DNA of 64,000 nt from Whitmania pigra (GCA_021613335.1 JAJTWR010000284.1:1-64000), one strand, 5' to 3'. Positions 22,064 to 33,888 are shown, counted from the first letter of the stretch. Made by a program: numbers and translations. Notes: generated from the letters alone by a model not told the origin.

Positions 22064-23405
22064 TGTGGAACACAGCTTGCATTAGCCCACCAAAAGTACA
22101 CAACTTGTTCTAGATTAAGAATGATTTGAATGGTTTTTTCTGTAATCTATGCTTTTGCTGTCAGTTGTTTGAATGAGGCTCACCAAGCTGTTTTTGTTTG
22201 CATATTAGTATTTGTAGTTTTGATTCTGATTGTGTGGATGGTACTTTAAGAAATTTGGTACTCTAAGAAATTTGATGCTTTGGCCTGAGCATTTTTTAAA
22301 TGAATTGCTTACATTGTGAGTGTAAATAATGTGAACATATGTTTGCTAATAGGTAGAATGATATTAAGCAATAGTGAGAACAACCAAGATTTCCCAAAGC
22401 GCATTGTGCTGGGGATTATCAAACACTCAAGGTCATCTGAGAGTGATTGTTTTGGTGTAAATTTGTGTAACTAGGTATCTGCTTAACCAAAGAGATCATA
22501 TATGAAAGGCAAGGGTAGATTAACAAAATCTTAAGCTTGTGCAGATCTTTATTATTATTGTAATATATTAAATGAAGTGTATTAAAACATTTAAAACTGT
22601 TTTTCAGTTTACACTGAAGGGCTGATTGGATGACTTAATTTCAATCTGTGATTCGATTGAACTCTAATTTGTAGTTTCATGTGAGTGTGAGTCTATCAAA
22701 ATGTAAAAGTAGGATATCTGTGAGTCCAGCCTTCTTCCTACTGGCCTGTCATTTCCAGAGAACCTGTGAAATCATTGAAATTGATGTGAAGGCATTGAAA
22801 TACCATGAAGATGGTAACGTGGCCATGTTTATTGGTGGCCTTGGCCCGGGCACTTTGGAATCATAGTGAAATCTGATTGGATGACTTATATTGGTAATAT
22901 TTCAATGTGCTGTGCAGTTACATTTGAATAAGAATTCAAAACCTGCTTGACTGATTTAAATAGTTTTTTGTTATGTTTGTTTCAGTACAGTGGTGGTTTA
23001 AAAAAATAAAATTGGAAAATTCCATGGGGAGGCCCACAGGAGCTCTTTATATAAAACCTGTAGCTTTGTAGCCATAACAGTGCTTCCTACAAAAAAGTTT
23101 CATAGACAGTTGTAGAATTCCCAAACTCAGTCTTATGGAAAATTAATTTTTTTTTACATCATTAGTTAGTTACTGGGATATACGAATGTTTGGCTTTACG
23201 GTTGAGGGATTTTACATTATGTGCGACTCAGGTATAACGCACTTTAATAATTAAAAAAATTAGTTTACTATCGATTAACAAAATCAAACTTTATAAAAAC
23301 ATTTTAAGAACTCGATAACCAATAAAAGTTCAAACCATATGAGATATAGCCAGTAATATTGATCTCAATGAATCGAAGTTGTGAGGATTGATCCATGCTT
23401 GGAAA

Positions 23406-23498
23406 GTTCTGCTGAGTTCTTTAGGGATTAATTTGAAAGTGACATGAAAAATTCTGCTGAGTTCTTTGGGATTTAATTTGAAAGTGACATGAAAAATT
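23406..23498. repeat. Two-copy 46-bp tandem repeat
   Basis: TTCTGCTGAGTTCTTT..GATT and AATTTGAAAGTGACATGAAA are repeated at a 46-bp spacing with two or three changes. Confidence 0.8.
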
Positions 23499-23736
23499 CT
23501 GTTCTTGTGGGGGAAACGATTTGATAAAGATGGCGGAGTAACGATTGATTTGATTTCTGATATGAACATTTTGTTATTTTCGTTTGTATATAATAAAATG
23601 GTGTCGTCAGTGACTTATTACGTGAAACTTTAATTCATGAATTTCAAGTGTCTTATTTGTATCAAAAGATTTGCACCTGTTGTAGTTGAAATATTTTAAT
23701 AGAACTGTTTTTTTTACTGGCCCTCTGACTTGTCTG

Positions 23737-23900
23737 TTTATTTGATTATAGTCCTTTGCATATGAGATGATTTGGAATTGACTTGTCTTCCGCCAGCGGA
23801 CGCTTATATAATACTTGTATAAGGCTAGCAGGGTGTCTACAAATCTTTATTTATTTATTTGATTATAGTCCGTTGCATAACTTACATGATTTGGACTTGC
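23737..23900. repeat. Two copies of the 45-bp TTTGATTATAGTCC repeat
   Basis: Copies lie at about 23737-23780 and 23847-23900, and a third at 15030. A GCTAGCAGGGTGT string also recurs near 23824 and 23910. Otherwise 22940-24485 is AT-rich with no gene. Confidence 0.55.
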
Positions 23901-24485
23901 TTACAAATCGCTAGCAGGGTGTTTATGTTTAAACCGAAGCACTGCTTGTTGCGGGGTGTAAAAGTGAAACTATAGTTATTTTATGAAATGTAACAATAGA
24001 AAAAGTTGTCGCTATGTTATAAAAATTGCCAAATGTATGTATTTATTTTGAAATCTTTAAAATTAGATTTATTCAAATAAAATTATTTCTGTCTCAGAAT
24101 ATATATAACTTTTTTTGGATCCCCGCCTGAGCAGAGGATGTATGCAAAAGCGTTATAAATGAAAAACTCGTTATGAGTCCGAGAAATGTCGAATGTAATC
24201 CTAAAATACAAAACAATCACTAATAACAAATGAAAATAATAACTTAGACGGAAATGTTTTTATTCCAAAAATGTTAAATAGATCCTACTTAAGTATTTGA
24301 TGGCCGTGAATTTGTTACCTTCCCGCGGTCACACCTTCTCATCATATCGTCATCCCACAATTTCTTCGTCAACATTATCATAAATAATGTGACTTGTCCC
24401 GTCCATCATTTCGTAAAATTCATCTTAGTTATGCGACCGACTTTAATCAAATAAATAAGTAAAAATAAAAACCATCTATTATTTT

Positions 24486-24610
24486 ACCGTCGTAGTTCTG
24501 ACCATAAACGATGTCGACTGGCGATCCGCGGGTGTTGATCGTACGACCCCGCGGGCAGCCTCCGGGAAACCAAAGTCTTTGGATTCCGGGGGAAGTATGG
24601 TTGCAAAGCC

Positions 24611-24656
<46 letters not shown>

Positions 24657-25139
24657 GCGGCTTAATTTGACTCAACACGGGAAAACTCACCCGGTCCGGA
24701 CACCGGAAGGATTGACAGATTGATAGCTCTTTCTTAATTCGGTGGGTGGTGGTGCATGGCCGTTCTTAGTTGGTGGAGCGATTTGTCTGGTTAATTCCGA
24801 TAACGAACGAGACTCTAGCCTGCTAAATAGTCAGCCGGCTGTAAGCCGAAACGTCCTTCGGGGCTTTCGGACGTCTGGAAACAGGCGCTGCCGGTGCAGA
24901 CTTCTTAGAGGGATGCGTGGCGTTTAGTCACACGAGATTGAGCAATAACAGGTCTGTGATGCCCTTAGATGTTCGGGGCCGCACGCGCGCTACACTGAAG
25001 GAATCAGCGTGTTTTTCGTTCCTGCTCCGCGAGGAGTGGGTAACCCGTTGAAACTCCTTCGTGCTAGGGATTGGGGTTTGTAATTTTCCCCCATGAACGA
25101 GGAATTCCCAGTAAGCGCGAGTCATAAGCTCGCGTTGAT

Positions 25140-25192
<53 letters not shown>

Positions 25193-25238
25193 GTGAGGTC
25201 ATCGGATCGAAGGCTCGGCGGGGCTTAACGGCCTTGCC
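24486..25238 (+). rRNA. 18S rRNA 3' part (partial, fused to R2)
   Basis: It begins in the conserved segment ACCGTCGTAGTTCTGACCAT and continues through AAACTTAAAGGAATTGACGG, GATTGATAGCTCTTTCTTAA, TGATGCCCTTAGATGTTCGG and TTTGTACACACCGCCCGTCG. It stops in the helix 44/V9 region (CGGCCTTGCCG), short of the true 3' end with the GTAACAAGGTTTCC segment. Roughly 750 of about 1800 nt are present and look nearly intact. No 18S sequence lies upstream; the DNA before 24486 is unrelated. Its right edge is fused directly to the R2-A 5' UTR. Confidence 0.97.
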
Positions 25239-25861
25239 GCGATACAATTTTCGGTTTGCTGGCGTTATTTGGTCTGTTTAAAACCAAATTATCTCGACAA
25301 GTTAGTCTCAACTACTGTTAACGCCGTTTAGAGAGATTTTTCAGACTGAAAAACGTTTATTTTTTAAACTTTGCATTTACTGATCTCTATCGGTAATAAG
25401 TCTGTTAATTTTCATAGTTACTCACGATTTTGTACAACTGTACATTTTATACATATTGTTTTGTCTTGATGCCACTTCTATTTGGGCTGGTTTAGCCTGT
25501 TTAACCGTTTTTAACGATTTGTTTATTTCTCGGACGCCATTTTACTTTCTGCTGAACCTTACCAAAATGCTTCAAACTCCCTCCTTCTTCTATTTTCATC
25601 TAAATTTTCTATCACCTCTTATCATTTAATTTTCCCACTACATATTCATATAATTTTCGCTTAATAATTTTGATTTTTTATATACTTTTTCACCATTTCA
25701 TTTACGGACGCCATCTTTAAAATTTGTTTACTTTTTTTTGTTTCACCTAAAACTTTTTTTATAATACTTATTAGTATGTCAATTTTACCTCGTATTATTT
25801 AATTTTATATTATCTCATTCCCTTTAACTTGTTAGGTCCAACTATTGCCTTTTTATTTCTT

Positions 25862-26640
25862 TATTCATCACTTTATTTGTAATTTCTGTTTTCTCTCATA
25901 ATTCATTTATTCAACACTTATTTGTGCTCATATCACCTCTACATCTCCAACTCATCATCCTCCAGCCTATTTTCATCTCAGGATTCATCCATTTTAAACC
26001 AACATTTGTGTTTTCATCACTTTTATTGTAATTTCTATTTTCTCTCATAATTCACTTATTCTTCACTTATTTGTGCTCATATCAACTCTACATCTCCAAC
26101 CCATCATCTTCTAGCCTATTATCATCTCAGGATTCATCCAATTTAAACCAACATTTGTTTTTTTATCTGTTTTTTCATCAATTTTATTATAATTTCTATT
26201 TCTCTCATAATTCACTTATTCTTCACTTATTTGTGCTCGTATCAACTCTACATCTCCAACTCATCATCATCTAGCCTATTATCATCTCAGGATTCATCCA
26301 ATTTAAACCAACATTTGTTTTTTTATCTGTTTTTTTCATCATTTTTATTATAATTTCTATTTTCTCTCATAATTCACTTATTCCTCACTTATTTGTGCTC
26401 ATATCAACTCTACATCTCCCACTCTTCATCCTCTAGCCTATTATCATCTCAAGATTCATCCATTTTAAACCAACATTTGTTTATCTGTTTTTTCATCAAT
26501 TTTATTGTAATTTCTATTTTCTCTCATAATTCATTTATTCCTCAATTATTTGTGCTCATATCACCTCTACATCTCCAACTCATCATCCTCCAACCTATTA
26601 TCATCTCAGGATTCCTCCATTTTAGTTTGGTCAGATCAAT
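25862..26640 (+). repeat. R2-A 5' UTR subrepeats, about five units of 150-165 bp
   Basis: Units share TTTCTCTCATAATTCACTTA, a TTATTTGTGCTCATATCA core, CATCTCCAACTCATCATC and TCTCAGGATTCATCC. They are homologous to the units at 2832-3360. Confidence 0.85.
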
Positions 26641-26765
26641 TTATTTGTTTATTCTTATAAACTCACCTATTTTTACTTCTGTTCAACTACTATTCACCAC
26701 CATATCAATATTATCATCACCTCTGGTTCTTATTAATTGTTTGTGCCCTACGGGTTACAATCATC

Positions 26766-29575
26766 ATGGCTGCTAAAGAGCTGGACCTTCACTCCTTGAT
26801 TTCCAAAGAGAAAGAACTCCGCCTCCAGGGAGTAAGGAATATCAACATTGCATTGGCTGAAAATCTGGGATATGATGTTGATGATGTTAGAAACACACGT
26901 CTCATGGCCATGATGACACGCTCCCTGTTGATTCCTCTACTCCAATTCTGCTCTCGTCACCTCCGGCAGGTTCCCCACCTCAGCGGCTCTCCTCAACAGA
27001 TCGTCATCTACAACAACACCGTTCAGCAGCTCCTACTCCTCAACCGGTACTTTCAGCAACACCCCTCCTCGACAAGTTTCAGCAGCTCCTCCACATCAAA
27101 TTCTTTCAGCAGCTCCTCCACACCATATTCTTTCAGCAGATCCTTCCTCGATGCCATCTTCCCCCCTTCAGCAGCCCCTTGCAGTGCCATCTTCCTCCGA
27201 CCCTTCTCTGAGTCTCCCTACCCCATCGGAAAATTCCCTTCTGGACAATTTCCTAGACAAAATCCTACCTAATAACCATTCTTACGAACTGCGCCCAATT
27301 CTTGCTGCAGAGCTAGCCTCCCCCACCCGGTCGAAGTCTTTAAACAAGGAAATAGCCAAATCAACCAATATTGCAATTGATATTGTGCGGAAAACACGTA
27401 GTAGTAAAGCATATAGGAGGTGTTTCCGGATGGCTACTAATCTCAACTTTTTAACTCAATTCCATTCCAAGCCTCCTACCCCATACTCCTGCTCTCCCAA
27501 TCATCACCCTGTCTCATTGCCATCATTCTTTAATAATGAGGTCTGCAAATATCTCTACCTTACCAACGCCTCCCTCAATAGCCTTCTCGACGTTGACACC
27601 CCTGACTCTATTAAATCGGAGATTATTTCCACTGAATATACAACGTGGCTTACCCGTCTTCTAGGCTCCCCTGTTATTGCTTCACGACCCAAACGTCCTC
27701 CTAAGAATCAGGATGGCCATACCTCTAGACGTCAACGTCGTCGTCTCCAATATAAATCTTTCCAGAACCTAGTCAGGCGGGATAAGAAACACGCATACTC
27801 TCAAATCCTAGCTGGCAACTTCGACTACAACTCAGAGGTTTCTCACATCCCAGATGAATCCCTCTTCCAATTCTGGCAGGAAACCTTTGAACATCCTTCT
27901 GTTCCTGATTCCCGTGATCCTCTTCCTCTTACTCCCCATCCCAATATTGCAGACCCCATCACGTTATATGAGACCCACCTTGCGCTTAAGCAATTTCCTA
28001 AATCTGCTCTGGGGATTGACGGCATAGCCAAAAGCATCTCACTGCTATACCTCCTGCATCCCTGTGTGCCCACATGAATTTATGGCTTTTAACCGGAACA
28101 CCTCCTCCTCAATTCAAAATATCCAGGGTGGTGACCATCCCAAAAATCAATGGCACTACAAACCCAGCTGAAACCCGTCCTATTGCTGTTGGTCCTGTAA
28201 TAGCCAGGCTCTTTCATAAAATTATCTCCAAAAGACTTCTACAAGCCTGGCCAATTAGCGCACAGCAAAAAGGTTTTATGGCTGAGGACGGGGTTGGGAG
28301 CATATACCTGGACTATAGACACTTTAATTCAACTCTGCAAAGACACTCCCGCTAATGCCAGAATTGTCTTTGTGGACATCAAGAAGGCCTTTGACAGTGT
28401 CTCACATCATACCCTTATTGCTGCAGCCAAGAGGATGGGCACTCCCCCTGTCTTAATCCGCTATCTCCAACTTTTCCACCAAGATTCCACCGTTTTTATC
28501 CAGGGTCGTTCTTCTACCAGTGACCCTATCAAGGTGGCCCGAGGAGTCAGGCAAGGAGATCCCATGTTCCCCATACTCTTTAATGCCGTAATGGACTGGG
28601 TCCTCTCGCATCTTGACCCAGCCATCGGTATCAACATTAAAGGCAATCACCAGAAAATTACCCATTTAGCCTATGCCGATGACTTGGTTCTTTTGGCGTC
28701 TACAGACCTGGGTGCCCAAACCCAGCTCAACTTACTCCAGCATGGCTTGGCTCTTGCCGGTCTCCAAATAAATGCCGCCAAATCAGCTTCTCTCCACATC
28801 GTGGCACAGGGCAAGCGTAAACGACACTTTGTTGATAGTCACCCCTTCTTGGCTCTGGGTAAAGATATGGTTCCTGCCTTAACAGCTTCTCAACGCTATA
28901 AATATCTTGGCACTGCAACGGGTGCACGTCCTTCCCCGGTTAGACTAGCGAAAACCATCCTTGAGGGGTTACGCTCAATCTCTAAAGCCTGACGCTACTC
29001 CGCAGCAGATGCTCTACTTTTTGAAGTCTCACTTGATTCCATCGCAGGTTCATCAATTGAGCTTCCTCCAAGTACCTGCCTCTGAGCTCTCTGCTGCGGA
29101 CAACCACATCCGTCAATTTGTCAGGAAATGGCTTCACCTAACTGGAGACACTCCATCCTCTTTTCTGGGTGCCTCGCTACGGGACGGAGGATTAGGGATA
29201 CGCCTCCTTCTTCAATGGGAATGGGTCCCTATCCTTATCCGTAGCAGGTTATCCTCCATTCTTCAACACCCTCAGTGCCCCCCTTACCTTTTTTTTCTGC
29301 ATAAAGTCGTCAAATACTCTCTCCCCGACATCCAAACGTGGTTAAAGGCCGTCAATCCAAGTCCAGAGGCCAAGATCAAGCTGACGGCGCTGGTACTTAA
29401 CTGGCGCGGAGCCGTCGCTTCTGCTACAGTCAACTCTTTGAAAGAGCTAAATATTCCCAAGCGGCGGCTCCTTCAATGGTCCGTGGATGTGATGCATTAC
29501 TCACATTACCTCTGGAGGCACTATGCCTCCTCCACCTGGAGCCAACCTGGACGAATCCTGGCGACATGTTGCTAA
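26766..29575 (+). pseudogene. R2-A copy 3 protein: HTH, RT, truncated endonuclease
   Basis: ATG at 26766 opens MAAKELDLHSLISKEKELRL and an HTH-like stretch (NINIALAENLGYDVDD). The zinc finger and Myb domain seen in copy 1 are deleted here. The main frame from about 27151 carries the linker and RT start (LGIDGIAKS). Frameshifts near 28060, 28300 and 28985 split the rest. RT motifs are readable: ETRPIAVGPVIARLFHK, FVDIKKAFDSVSHH, GVRQGDPMFPILFNAVMDW and AYADDLVLLAST. The thumb follows (KSHLIPSQVHQLSFL). Near 29290 a deletion removes the CCHC knuckle and PD..D active site, leaving only the C-terminal part from VVKYSLPDIQTW to WRHYASSTW. It cannot cut DNA. Confidence 0.88.
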
Positions 29576-29676
29576 ACATTATTTCCTTTATTTATTTTTC
29601 TTGATTTACTTATATACTATTATTTTTTGGTAACGTTGGCTGCTCAGGAGCCTTATCCTGACGAATAAACATGTAC

Positions 29677-29734
<58 letters not shown>

Positions 29735-29735
29735 A

Positions 29736-29785
<50 letters not shown>

Positions 29786-29791
29786 CAGAAT

Positions 29792-29832
<41 letters not shown>

Positions 29833-29931
29833 ACTTTGTGAAGAGACATGAGAGGTGTAGCATAAGTGGGAGCCTTCGGGTGCAATTGAAATACCACTAC
29901 TTTTATCGTTTCTTTACTTATTCTTGAGGCT
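29677..29931 (+). rRNA. 28S rRNA fragment downstream of the R2 site, 255 bp
   Basis: Starts TAGCCAAATGCCTCGTCATC and continues through CGCATGAATGGATTAACGAG, CCACAGCCAAGGGAACGGGC, TGAAGAGACATGAGAGGTGT and GAAATACCACTAC to the ACTTATTCTTGAGGC segment. It appears unmutated at the conserved positions I know. It ends where an hAT remnant begins. Confidence 0.96.
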
Positions 29932-30450
29932 TTCCCATCAGTTGCTGGGAATCGATATGATGATGAAGATTGTATACAGATAGTAACAGTTTTGCTAACT
30001 TTGAGTCATGGTCAGGCATCTGTTGAAAGAAGTTTCTCCACAAATAAAAATATGATTTGTGAGAATCAAAAAAAGAAGAACTTGAATGCAAGGAGGATAA
30101 TTAGAGACCATGTTAACAGTGTTGGAGGTATAGGCAATTTTAGGATCTGTCCTGAGCCATTTTAAAGCATCAAGACAAAGATATAAATTTTATTTGTATA
30201 CCTTGCATGAGGAGGAGCAGCTGTAATCTCAAAACGAAAAGCAGATGAAGAGGACATGGCCATGCTGAGGAAGAAACTGAAGACTCTAAAACATGACAGG
30301 GATATGTTGGATAGAGAATTTCGAATATTAATGGACGAAAGTGTAAGAACCAGGAACATGGATCTTTTGGTCCAGGCAAACAGCCTGAGGAAAGACAGCA
30401 AGGAAAAACCGATAGAAATTGCAACTTTAGAGAAAGACTTGGAAAATTAA
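29932..30450 (+). pseudogene. hAT transposase C-terminus with coiled-coil tail
   Basis: Frame 29932-30165 (77 codons) has the hAT dimerisation motif [18 protein letters not shown] followed by NARRIIRDHV. A second frame (about 30220-30450) gives KRKADEEDMAMLRKKLKTLK and a charged heptad-rich tail (RDMLDREFRILMDESVRT ... EIATLEKDLEN) that looks like the coiled coil following this domain in some hATs. The two need a frameshift to join. The 5' part of the transposase is missing; the frame begins at the edge of the 28S fragment. Confidence 0.72.
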
Positions 30451-30991
30451 TTTTTATTTAAATAAATCGATATTATGAACCTTCACATGTTACTGTCTTA
30501 TGAAATATGTCTAAATTATACAAAAATGAATAATTAAAATCTAAATATCGTTATTTTTGTTATTATTGTTGGTCCTAAAAAATGGAGTAGAAGGTCCTAA
30601 AAAGTCCTAAATTTTGGTTTTCAAGTTCCTGTATGAACCATGGGTTGGCAATAGTGAGATTCTTATTATCAGAGTCGTAATTGCCTGTGAGAATCATGCC
30701 GAAAGCACGTCCTTTGTTTTTGGCAACAAGATTTTGGAAGTTTTAGTATTGTTTTTTTTCTCTTGGAGAATCTTGGGCTTTCGTGTGATGATGGGGCTGC
30801 CAAAATGTTTGCTAAGCCAACGTTGATATTTATTTGAGATGATTTGAGTTTTAGAACTGTAGATGGGTTGCTGTGTGGTGATGTGTAAGAATGTGATAGG
30901 GGGGCGGGGGGTTTAATTGTAGTAGAGGAAGATCTGTCGATCATGGTATCAACCAAGTCTGGTCGGCATGGTCCTAAAAAAATAAAAATAA
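30451..30991. other. hAT 3' flank and AT-rich spacer
   Basis: No gene. GGTCCTAAAAA motifs recur at about 30571, 30593 and 30970, possibly subterminal repeats of the hAT. A G-rich run (GGGGGGCGGGGGG) lies near 30900. Confidence 0.4.
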
Positions 30992-31345
30992 AGTTCGTCT
31001 ATGCGAACAAATCATCGAGTCAAGAGGCTTAGTTTCAACAGATCGCAGAACGATACTGCTCTACTGAGTACGACACCCCGACTCTGAACTAGGTCGTCTA
31101 CGAATGATTTGGCACCTCCACGTCCGCTACTGATCGGTATCTATCCGGCCTACGGACGCACTTGTACGCGTCCGATGATAGCCAAACTGCTGTGGCTTAA
31201 CAACCGCCGAAGCCGAAATCGGTCGTCCGGCGGATATCGTTGCCTCTCGACAGCGGAGATACGAACGTATCGTCGCTCTCTTCTGGACAGGATTCTGACT
31301 TAGAGGCGTTCAGTCATAATCCCCGCACTACTGGCTACTTGGCGA
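30992..31345 (-). rRNA. 28S rRNA 3' end, minus strand
   Basis: On the minus strand the sequence runs GGGATTATGACTGAACGCCT, CTAAGTCAGAATCC, CATTCGTAGACGACCT, GGGGTGTCGTACTCAGTAGA and CTGCGATCTGTTGAAACTAA, to a TTTGTTCGC end. These are the last roughly 350 nt of 28S rRNA. Conserved anchors are intact. It lies head-on to the plus-strand 28S fragment at 29677, so the rDNA here is rearranged. Confidence 0.92.
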
Positions 31346-31492
31346 AAATGAAAATTCTCGTTTGACATGGTCCCTAATTTGCGTAAAACCGGTCGGTGTT
31401 TTTGCGCAATCGCCAGCCAAAATCGGTCGCATGGCACGGACCGAGTTCACCCATAAACCGGTCGGCAATGTTTAAAATTCGTTAAAAAAAAA
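31346..31492. other. Unassigned sequence between rDNA pieces
   Basis: No gene. Three copies of an ACCGGTCGG-like string occur near 31388, 31427 (degenerate) and 31457. Could be rDNA spacer, but nothing proves it. Confidence 0.3.
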
Positions 31493-31522
31493 GAAATCGG
31501 TGGGAGTAACATTGACTCTCTT
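31493..31522 (+). rRNA. 28S fragment, degenerate R2 upstream flank
   Basis: AAATCGGTGGGAGTAACATT followed by GACTCTCTT matches the 28S sequence before the R2 site with a few changes. The sequence after it contains two similar GATGCCT..GTCAGAGAGCGAATTC units (about 31523 and 31635), possibly the 5' UTR of another R2 lineage. Confidence 0.7.
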
Positions 31523-31827
31523 GATGCCTGGCGTTTTAGAGAGCGAATTCATTTAAAAAGCAAAATTTTGGTTACTAGTTTTTTTGAACAGTCTTCTTTT
31601 GTTTTTAAAAATCGCGGCTGACTGACTCGCTTGATGCCTCGTCGTGTCAGAGAGCGAATTCATTTAACCCTGATCCGATTCATGCTAAAATGTTACGTTC
31701 CCAGTTCTTGGGGTTCAAATTGCCCATTTATTTTCATTCAATATTAATTTAGAGACTTTTTTTTGCAAAGTTAGTTTGAATAATATAAACTCTATTTTAA
31801 ATTTATGCATGTGAATGTATAAAGTAA

Positions 31828-31893
31828 AAACGTCTAATTTATTGATTAGAACGTCTAATTTATTGATTAGAACGTCTAATTTATTGATTAGAA
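31828..31893. repeat. Three-copy 21-bp tandem repeat
   Basis: The unit AACGTCTAATTTATTGATTAG repeats three times without change except at the end; each unit contains the inverted pair CTAAT/ATTAG. Confidence 0.9.
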
Positions 31894-32059
31894 TGTTTTT
31901 AAACAATAGTTTTTATCAAATAAAAATTAATCAAATAGCTTATTTTAGATTCAATGTAATTATAAAATTGCTCAATGTTACTGCGATTTTTACACATTTG
32001 TATATCTAAATTGTACAGTTGTCGCAGCCTAAACATTGAAAACTCTAATTGAAATTTTA

Positions 32060-33012
32060 GTTCCTGTGGCAGAATGGTGCATTTTCTTTACAAGTGTCAG
32101 TTAAGGACAACCCAATCTTTCTAGACTTTTACATCCAAAGTTAACTCCAGCACTGTCAACTTGGAATGCCTCCGAGGAGTTTTATTGAGTCTGGCCTTTA
32201 GAATGTTCTAATGTTAGGCCACTTCACGCTTGAACTTTGCATGCTTTCCGACGGCGACCAGTCTTAATGCACGCAAAGCATGTCATGTTTTTGCAGTAAC
32301 AGTTTTTTTCCCGAGTGTCCTTTTTCCACATCTGTGACAAGTCGAGCTTGAATTTGTATGCCTGTCATTGAACTTATTGAATGTGTTGCATTGTTTGGAA
32401 GTTTATTTTGATTTGTCCTGTTTTTTCTTTAACTTTTTTAATGGACCACCTGGATTACAATTACAGCTGCCTGCCCTATTCCAGTTGCCAGTTCATGTAT
32501 TGACTCACCTGGTTTCTCCAGTTTGTCAAAAACTTGTATTGCTTCCTCATGAGGAAAGTTGTCATATTAAAGATTGACACCATAAAAGTCACAATTTGCT
32601 CGAAAACTAATTCATTGACATTTTTAGGAGGGGACACATGAAAAGCAATTGTTTCCAGAGTTTTTTAGATTTCTGGAGTTTGGTTAATTACAAAAACTTG
32701 TGCAACCTTTGTCTCTAGAATTAAATATAGCAACATGTGCGTTTCGAATTTCTTCAGGTACTCTTTGAATAGTTCTTTTTCGGGTTGAATTGATTCAAAT
32801 TTTGAGACTGAGTGGACTGAACAGTTTCAAATAACGCTTGGAACATTTTCGCCATGCCATTCTGTCGTTTAGCCATTTTTCACTTTGTTGCTTGGCCATC
32901 ATCTCTCCAAGCATTTTCACGATATCCTTCAACTCGGCCATATTTAAAACTTTGCGAATTCGAAATTATTGAACGAGTTTGAAAGATAGCATTGTCGACT
33001 GCGCCACTGTTG
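32060..33012 (-). pseudogene. Ty3/gypsy gag remnant with primer-binding site
   Basis: A likely primer-binding site (TGGCGCAGTCGAC on the minus strand, about 33000-33012) precedes ATG-initiated MAELKDIVKMLGEMMAKQQS near 32943. A degenerate gag follows, with many frameshifts. A zinc-knuckle region (CHRCGKR.., then CFACIKTG) lies near 32240-32350. The arrangement resembles the gag remnant at 13745-14813, with the same priming sequence, so the two belong to related families. Confidence 0.6.
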
Positions 33013-33850
33013 TATTTGTAAGTTGAATTCAAAAGCAGAAAACTCGTAACATAACAAGGCAAATTAACATTTAATAGAACTGAAATGAAGCGCAATAAAA
33101 AAATAACACTCCTCTCAAACTTGAAACAATAACAAAACTAAAACAGGTCAAAGTTCACAATTTAAAAATAAACCGCCAGGTGTACGCGCGGTACGAATCG
33201 ACTCGGGTCACTTCTTTAGCCGGGGCTAAAACAAATCAAATCATTGCAATGTACACATCCAAATGAAGATTTAAAAAATAAATAATAATATCCTAGCCTG
33301 GGACAGCAAGCCCGACCCCTGAGAGTAAAGTCCGAGCGATAGAGCGGACGTCGAAGGTGAAGCAGACGAAAGCGTCCTGATGATGGATGGATGAAAACAT
33401 TTTGCTTCTGCTGGATTATCAATGAAGGAGACTGAGCTGGATACAACAGGGGAGGCTGAGTGATAATTCTTCATTAATCAGCCTCCATTCATTGTTTTTG
33501 AAATGCTCATTTCAATGAGAAAGTTTCACCTATACCAACTCAAACTCAGCCGTCAGTCAGAGTCAGTCTACTGGTCCTGAAATGCTTAGATAGAAACTTA
33601 ATTGCAGACTCGTAACTGGCAGATTCGATAAAAGCGAGAATCTAAGTGGTTGATTGATAACGCAAAGCAAAGTTTAAAAAGCACTGGTAAATGAGGGCCG
33701 TAGCCCCGATTTTCCCATATTCAGCTATAATTTCTACGCCTCGCACAAGATGTTCGACACCCTGCGACCCAGAAAGCTCCCTCGATTACGACCTTCACAG
33801 TGCAAACACAGGTCTTGAAAGCATGATCTGAAGTAGATATAAACAATAAA

Positions 33851-33888
33851 AATCCATTTGTGCACATCACTAATTATATGACAAGGTA
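33851..33888 (-). rRNA. 28S fragment, degenerate R2 downstream flank
   Basis: On the minus strand TACCTTGTCATATAATTAGT then GATGTGCACAAATGGATT parallels TAGCCAAATGCCTCGTCATC..GGATT. It marks an old R2 3' junction. An AATAAA lies 16 bp before the junction on the element side, as in other R2 copies here. Confidence 0.65.

Larger units (their letters stand above)
16345..22940 (+). repeat. Long repeat unit A (paralogue of 44843-58575)
   Basis: Collinear similarity to unit B is visible at many points. Examples are 16360-16530 with 44855-45030, 16540-17190 with 45935-47930, 17300-18930 with 48250-49835, 20560-21160 with 56940-57550, and 22070-22935 with 57560-58575. Differences are scattered substitutions and indels, so the duplication is old. 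A specific insertions are the Penelope-like element (18975-20553) and an hAT (21162-22063). The unit is mostly non-coding; short frames do not show clear conserved function except possibly 20799-20969. Confidence 0.75.
25239..29676 (+). mobile_element. R2-type retrotransposon, lineage A copy 3 (most complete A)
   Basis: It lacks about the first 20 bp of the lineage (it begins CGATACAATTTTCGGTTTGC) and abuts 18S rRNA. It then has a 5' UTR with subrepeats, a long broken coding region and a 3' UTR ending AATAAACATGTAC at the 28S TAGCCAAATGCC flank. The downstream flank is uncorrupted 28S, making this one of the younger insertions here. Confidence 0.9.

Noticed and set aside
24511..25281. Open frames within 24511-25281 on both strands
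   Set aside because: They lie inside conserved 18S rRNA sequence and are not protein genes.
29677..29931. A functional 28S gene
   Set aside because: Only 255 bp are present before unrelated hAT sequence begins; it is a fragment.
31109..31303. 64-codon frame at 31109-31303
   Set aside because: It overlaps the minus-strand 28S rRNA 3' end.
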